Below are positions 60,013 through 64,000 of a DNA stretch of 64,000 bases, in pieces (positions within the stretch are counted from its first letter, which is position 1; every line of letters starts with the position of its first letter). The stretch lies in assembly GCF_049800775.1 (NCBI RefSeq), contig NZ_JBNAFR010000002.1, positions 248,001 to 312,000 of the forward strand, read 5' to 3'. The notes beneath the pieces are model-generated. The model saw only the letters and a list, made by a program, of their open reading frames with translations. It had not been told where the DNA came from and did no database searches. The position numbers and the translations under genes were made by a program. Origin of the DNA: Dinoroseobacter sp049800775 (GTDB taxonomy: Bacteria; Pseudomonadota; Alphaproteobacteria; Rhodobacterales; Rhodobacteraceae).

Positions 60013-61161
60013 CTAGCGTCTCGGGGCCAATTCGTCGCGGAAATCGGCAAGGGTGGCAAGGCCGCACATTTGCATGTTCGTGATCAGGTCCTGGGTCAGC
60101 AGATGGATCAGGTGGCGCACGCCGCGCGGCCCCAGACCGGCCAGGGCGAAGTGCCAGGCGCGCCCCAGCATGACGAAATCCGCGCCCATTCCCACCGCGC
60201 GGAGAATGTCGAGCCCGCCTTCGATCCCGCTATCATAGATCAGCGGGTAGTCGGGGCCAACCGCGGCGCGGATCACCGGCAGCTGCGTGATCGCGCCCGG
60301 CCCGCCCTCGAACTGGCGCGCAGAGTGATCCGACACCCAGATCCCGTCCACGCCAGCGGCTTGCAGCCGCGTCGCATCCTCGGGTCGCAGCACGCCCTTG
60401 ATCACCAGAGGGCCGTCCCATCCAGCGCGCAGCGCGTCGAGATAGGCCCAGTCGGGCGCGCCCCGGATCGCCTTGCCCGCATGGGCCATGTAACTCGCCG
60501 CGCCGGATTTCTCGACATAGCTTTCGGCCAGCTTCAGAGAGGGGCGCCCATGCTGCGCCATGCCAAGCGCCCATCGCGGGTGCAGGGCCATCTGCGCGAC
60601 CATGCGCGGTGTGATCTTGGGCGGGATGGTCAGGTTTGCGCGGCGCTGCCGCTCGCGGCGGCTGTCGGCGGGCACATCCACGGTCAGAACCAGCGTCTCG
60701 AACCCCGAGGCCTTGGCCCGGGCCATAATATCGTCGCGGATCACCGGGTCCGCCGGTGGATAGAGCTGGAACCAGCCCATCCCCCCCGCCTTGGGGCCGA
60801 CACGTTCAGGCACCTGGGTGGCGACGGTCGACAGGCCATAGGGAATGCGCGCCGCTGCAGCCGCGGCGGCCAGCAGCCGTTCCGCGTCGGGCCAGATCAG
60901 CCCGGACATGCCCACGGGGGCAATCCCGAAGGGGCGGGCATAGCTGCGGCCCAGCAGAGGTGTTTCGAGAACTGGGTCGATCTCGCCATGCAGAACGCTC
61001 GGCAGCAGGTGGATCGCATCGAGCGCGGCCCGGGTCGTGCGCACCCCCACCTCGCGATCGCCGGTCGCGCTGTCGAGATACTCGAAGACGAAGCCGGGAA
61101 TGCGTCGGCGTGCAGCCCGCCGCAGGTCAGAAATCGCCGGATGGGTCGTGTCCAGATCCAT
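60013..61161 (-). CDS. Alpha-hydroxy-acid oxidising FMN enzyme (LldD/glycolate oxidase family)
   Basis: 382 residues. FMN TIM-barrel enzyme oxidising L-lactate, glycolate, mandelate or similar. GIAPVGMSGLIWPDAE, GWFQLYPP, TVDVPADSRRERQ and LVIKGVLRPEDA (FMN Lys) match the family. The active-site motif, usually SNHGGRQ, reads SDHSARQ here; catalytic His and substrate-binding Arg remain. IYDSGIEGGLDILRAVGMGADFVMLGRAWH is the phosphate site, quoted in part: SGIEGG and LGRAW. Substrate not certain. Confidence 0.88.
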   Translation of the reverse strand: MDLDTTHPAISDLRRAARRRIPGFVFEYLDSATGDREVGVRTTRAALDAIHLLPSVLHGEIDPVLETPLLGRSYARPFGIAPVGMSGLIWPDAERLLAAAAAAARIPYGLSTVATQVPERVGPKAGGMGWFQLYPPADPVIRDDIMARAKASGFETLVLTVDVPADSRRERQRRANLTIPPKITPRMVAQMALHPRWALGMAQHGRPSLKLAESYVEKSGAASYMAHAGKAIRGAPDWAYLDALRAGWDGPLVIKGVLRPEDATRLQAAGVDGIWVSDHSARQFEGGPGAITQLPVIRAAVGPDYPLIYDSGIEGGLDILRAVGMGADFVMLGRAWHFALAGLGPRGVRHLIHLLTQDLITNMQMCGLATLADFRDELAPRR

Positions 61162-61262
61162 GGGCCCTTGCTAAGCATTTCATCTGATTGCGCAATAGAG
61201 GAGTCGCGAACAGATGTGGAACATAGCTTTCCCCCCGTCCTGCTTCGCGCTATGTTTGCCGC

Positions 61263-63653
61263 ATGAACAGTTTCGACGATACCGACGCCTTTGAGGCGGG
61301 CGCCAATCTTTCGCTCTCGGCACGTGCCATGGGGGCGCGCCCGACGCCCTATCTCGACACGTTGAACCCCGCGCAGCGCCAGGCGGTCGAGGCGTTGGAG
61401 GGGCCGGTCCTGATGCTCGCCGGGGCCGGGACGGGCAAGACCAAGGCGCTGACCTGCCGGATCGCGCATCTGCTGACCACCGGGACTGCGCGCCCGAACG
61501 AGATTCTGGCGGTGACCTTCACAAACAAGGCCGCGCGCGAGATGAAGGATCGGGTTGCCAACCTCATGGGGCAGGCGGTCGAGGGGATGCCGTGGCTCGG
61601 CACGTTCCACGCGATTGGCGTGAAGCTGCTGCGCCGCCATGCGGAGCTGGTCGGGCTGAAGTCGAATTTCACCATCCTGGATACGGATGACCAGATCCGC
61701 CTGCTCAAGCAGCTCATCATCGCCGAGAACATCGACGAGAAGCGCTGGCCCGCACGCCAGCTCGCCCATATCATCGATGGCTGGAAGAACCGCGCCTGGG
61801 CGCCGGATGCGGTGCCTGCCGCCGAGGCCTCGGCCTTCAACTCGCGCGGTGTCGAGCTCTATGCCGCGTATCAGGAGCGGTTGCGCACCCTGAATGCCAC
61901 GGATTTCGGGGATCTCCTGCTGCATGTGGTGGGGATCTTCCAGAAGCACGAGGACGTGCTGGCCCAGTATCAGCGCTGGTTCCGCTATATCCTCGTGGAC
62001 GAGTATCAGGATACCAATGTCGCCCAGTATCTCTGGCTGCGCCTCCTTGCGGGCGGGCACAAGAATATCTGCTGCGTCGGCGATGATGACCAGTCGATCT
62101 ATGGCTGGCGCGGGGCCGAGGTGGGCAACATCCTGCGCTTTGAAAAGGATTTTCCCGGCGCGCTCGTGATCCGGTTGGAACAGAATTACCGCTCCACCCC
62201 CCATATCCTCGCCGCGGCCTCGGGCGTGATCGATGGCAACAAGGGGCGGCTTGGCAAGACCCTCTGGACCGAGGCGCAGGAGGGCGAGAAGGTCCGCCTG
62301 ATCGGTCATTGGGACGGCGATGAAGAGGCGCGCTGGATCGGCGAAGAGATCGAATCGATGCAGGGCGGCACAAGGGGGATGCGCCCCTTCGAGCTGGACC
62401 AGATCGCGATTCTCGTCCGTGCCTCGCACCAGATGCGCGCCTTCGAGGACCGGTTCCTGACCATCGGGCTGCCTTACAAAGTCATCGGCGGCCCGCGCTT
62501 TTACGAGCGGATGGAGATCCGCGATGCCATGGCCTATTTCCGCGTCGTGACCAGCCCCGAGGATGATCTGGCCTTCGAGCGGATCGTGAACACGCCGAAA
62601 CGGGGGCTAGGCGACAAGGCCCAGCAGAAAATCCAGATGAGCGCGCGCGCCAATGGCGTGTCCCTCAAGGAAGGCGCGCGGATCCTGCTGGCGGCCAAGG
62701 GGCTGACCGGGAAGGGCGCCAAGGAGCTGGGGCTGCTGATCGACGGGCTGGACCGCTGGACCGCCACGGCGCGCGAGGACCGGACCTCCCACGTAGAGCT
62801 GGCGCAGGTCATTCTGGATGAAAGCGGCTACACCGCCCATTGGCAGAACGACAAGACGCCCGAGGCCCCGGGGCGGCTCGAAAACCTCAAGGAACTGGTC
62901 AAGGCGCTGGAGGGGTTCGAAAACCTGCAGGGCTTCCTCGAACATGTCAGCCTCGTGATGGACAACGACACAGGCGCGTCAGGCCCGCAGGTGTCGATCA
63001 TGACGCTCCACGCGGCCAAGGGGCTCGAGTTTCCGGCGGTCTTCCTGCCAGGCTGGGAGGATGGGCTGTTTCCGTCCCAACGCTCCATGGACGAGTCGGG
63101 TCTCAAGGGCCTCGAGGAGGAGCGCCGTCTGGCCTATGTGGGCATCACGCGGGCTGAAGAGCTCTGCACGATCTCATTCGTGGGCAATCGACGGATCTTT
63201 GGTCAATGGCAATCGGCCCTGCCGTCGCGCTTCATTGATGAGCTGCCCGAGGCCCATGTGGAGGTTCTCACGCCGCCGGGGCTTTATGGTGGGGGCTACG
63301 GGGCGGCGGCGCCGGGCGGCTTGCCGGACGGGGTGAGCTACGGCTCGAACCTTGAAGAGAAGGCGGCCGAGGCCAATGTCTATAACTCCCCGGGGTGGCG
63401 TCGGATGCAGGCGCGCAGCGCGTCGCGCGGAACGAGCCAGCCGCGCGAGAGCCGCAACATGGTGATCGACGCCACGGCGATCTCGAGTCACGCGCTGGGC
63501 GACCGGGTGTTCCACCAGAAGTTCGGCTATGGTGCCGTGACCGGGATCGAGGGCGACAAGCTCGAGGTTGCCTTCGAGAAGGCTGGGGTCAAGAAGCTCG
63601 TCGCGAAATTCGTGGTTGCTGCGGATCAGGCGGGGGATGATGTCCCCTTCTGA
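61263..63653 (+). CDS. uvrD: DNA helicase II (UvrD/PcrA)
   Basis: 796 residues. Superfamily 1A helicase for nucleotide excision and mismatch repair. Motif I AGAGTGKTKAL, Ia TFTNKAAREMK, II DEYQDTN, III GDDDQSIYGWRGA, IV RLEQNYRS, V TLHAAKGLEF, VI VGITRAEE. The C-terminal Tudor-like segment (GDRVFHQKFGYGAVTGIEGD) is that of PcrA/UvrD, which binds RNA polymerase. A long Gly/Ser-rich linker separates it. Confidence 0.96.
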   Translation: MNSFDDTDAFEAGANLSLSARAMGARPTPYLDTLNPAQRQAVEALEGPVLMLAGAGTGKTKALTCRIAHLLTTGTARPNEILAVTFTNKAAREMKDRVANLMGQAVEGMPWLGTFHAIGVKLLRRHAELVGLKSNFTILDTDDQIRLLKQLIIAENIDEKRWPARQLAHIIDGWKNRAWAPDAVPAAEASAFNSRGVELYAAYQERLRTLNATDFGDLLLHVVGIFQKHEDVLAQYQRWFRYILVDEYQDTNVAQYLWLRLLAGGHKNICCVGDDDQSIYGWRGAEVGNILRFEKDFPGALVIRLEQNYRSTPHILAAASGVIDGNKGRLGKTLWTEAQEGEKVRLIGHWDGDEEARWIGEEIESMQGGTRGMRPFELDQIAILVRASHQMRAFEDRFLTIGLPYKVIGGPRFYERMEIRDAMAYFRVVTSPEDDLAFERIVNTPKRGLGDKAQQKIQMSARANGVSLKEGARILLAAKGLTGKGAKELGLLIDGLDRWTATAREDRTSHVELAQVILDESGYTAHWQNDKTPEAPGRLENLKELVKALEGFENLQGFLEHVSLVMDNDTGASGPQVSIMTLHAAKGLEFPAVFLPGWEDGLFPSQRSMDESGLKGLEEERRLAYVGITRAEELCTISFVGNRRIFGQWQSALPSRFIDELPEAHVEVLTPPGLYGGGYGAAAPGGLPDGVSYGSNLEEKAAEANVYNSPGWRRMQARSASRGTSQPRESRNMVIDATAISSHALGDRVFHQKFGYGAVTGIEGDKLEVAFEKAGVKKLVAKFVVAADQAGDDVPF

Positions 63654-63658
63654 GGGCG

Positions 63659-64000
63659 CTATCCCAGCAGGATCGGCACGAGCGAGGCCATGAGCAGCAC
63701 CGCCATGGACCAGTTGAAGACGCGCAGCCGTCCCGGGCTCGACAGCCAGCGGGCAACTTGCGTGCCCATCCAGGCCCAGATCGACACGGACGGAAAGTTG
63801 GTCGCGCAGAACGCCGCCGCCACGAGCACGGCGCCGAGCGCCCCGGCCCCGGGTGCGGTGTAGACGGTGACCGCCGTCACGCCCATCACCCAGGCCTTGG
63901 GATTGACCCACTGGAAGGCGGCAGCCTGCAGAAAGGTAAAGGGTCGCCCCTCGGTCTCGGCGCCCTCGGGGGCTGCGGCATTGGCGATTTTCCAGGCGAG
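63659..64000 (-). CDS. LysE-family amino-acid exporter, N-terminus outside window
   Basis: The frame is open from the right edge to stop TAG at 63659-63661, 113 residues visible. FQWVNPKAW is the LysE/RhtB motif of the middle loop. The remaining helices (VTAVTVYTAPGAGALGAVLV; VFNWSMAVLLMASLVPILLG) fit the last membrane spans. Exports amino acids or similar small molecules; substrate unknown. Confidence 0.88.
   Translation of the reverse strand, partial: LAWKIANAAAPEGAETEGRPFTFLQAAAFQWVNPKAWVMGVTAVTVYTAPGAGALGAVLVAAAFCATNFPSVSIWAWMGTQVARWLSSPGRLRVFNWSMAVLLMASLVPILLG

Noticed and set aside
57726..60083. 785-codon open frame antisense to pyc
   Set aside because: Shadow of pyruvate carboxylase.

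Overview
The window looks like chromosome from an alphaproteobacterium of the family Rhodobacteraceae (roseobacter group). DNA is GC-rich with little space between genes. Lineage markers include a GcrA cell-cycle regulator, an alphaproteobacterial-type RpoH, three VPLPA-CTERM sorting-signal proteins, a Hedgehog/intein Hint-domain protein, tandem DUF6455-like proteins and Rhodobacterales-type small conserved proteins. bchE and bchJ suggest a bacteriochlorophyll-making (anoxygenic phototrophic) strain, although no other photosynthesis gene is present here.

Layout: 1-8.7 kb holds carB (cut by the left edge), a VPLPA-CTERM protein, a Flp-pilin-like peptide, bchE-bchJ behind a near-perfect FNR-type box, and aspS. 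8.8-18 kb holds a response regulator, methylmalonyl-CoA epimerase with a DUF1467 protein, an EI24/nitroreductase pair, an MFS carrier, small conserved proteins, a lipoprotein M48 peptidase, two Cys-motif paralogues, cutA and rimO. 18-29 kb holds a second VPLPA-CTERM protein, gcrA, an ABC-2 permease, a tyrosine phosphatase, a sirtuin, a pseudouridine synthase, rpoH, a Gfo/Idh/MocA oxidoreductase, a double-CDGSH protein, a Hint protein and a third VPLPA-CTERM protein. 29-38 kb holds pepF, a lower-GC heparin-lyase-like secreted protein, a coupled operon (SNM1-like exonuclease, alpha/beta hydrolase, ATP-dependent DNA ligase), an HpcH/HpaI aldolase, a PCu(A)C copper chaperone and rpmB. 38-49 kb holds meaB, a DUF3108 protein, hrpB, hisA, hisF-hisE, a THUMP methyltransferase, a YHS protein, rlmB and tRNA-Tyr. 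49-64 kb holds a 1067-residue self-sufficient reductive dehalogenase, a glycosyltransferase-like protein, tRNA-Gly, a DUF1254 protein, pyruvate carboxylase, an alpha-hydroxy-acid oxidase, uvrD and a LysE-type exporter cut by the right edge.

The strongest discovery candidate is the reductive dehalogenase at 49350-52553. It is one cytoplasmic polypeptide with a degenerate corrinoid-domain copy, a catalytic corrinoid domain with two [4Fe-4S] motifs, and a C-terminal flavin/NAD(P)H/[2Fe-2S] reductase. Its GTG start overlaps the stop codon of a 13-codon leader ORF that carries the only strong ribosome binding site. The other main candidates are a dispersed 30-base repeat placed just 3' of four genes, with a dyad whose two arms change together, and a repair operon with an alpha/beta hydrolase between exonuclease and ligase. 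Cobalamin links several genes: bchE and rdhA are predicted B12 enzymes, and mce and meaB serve the B12-dependent methylmalonyl-CoA mutase.
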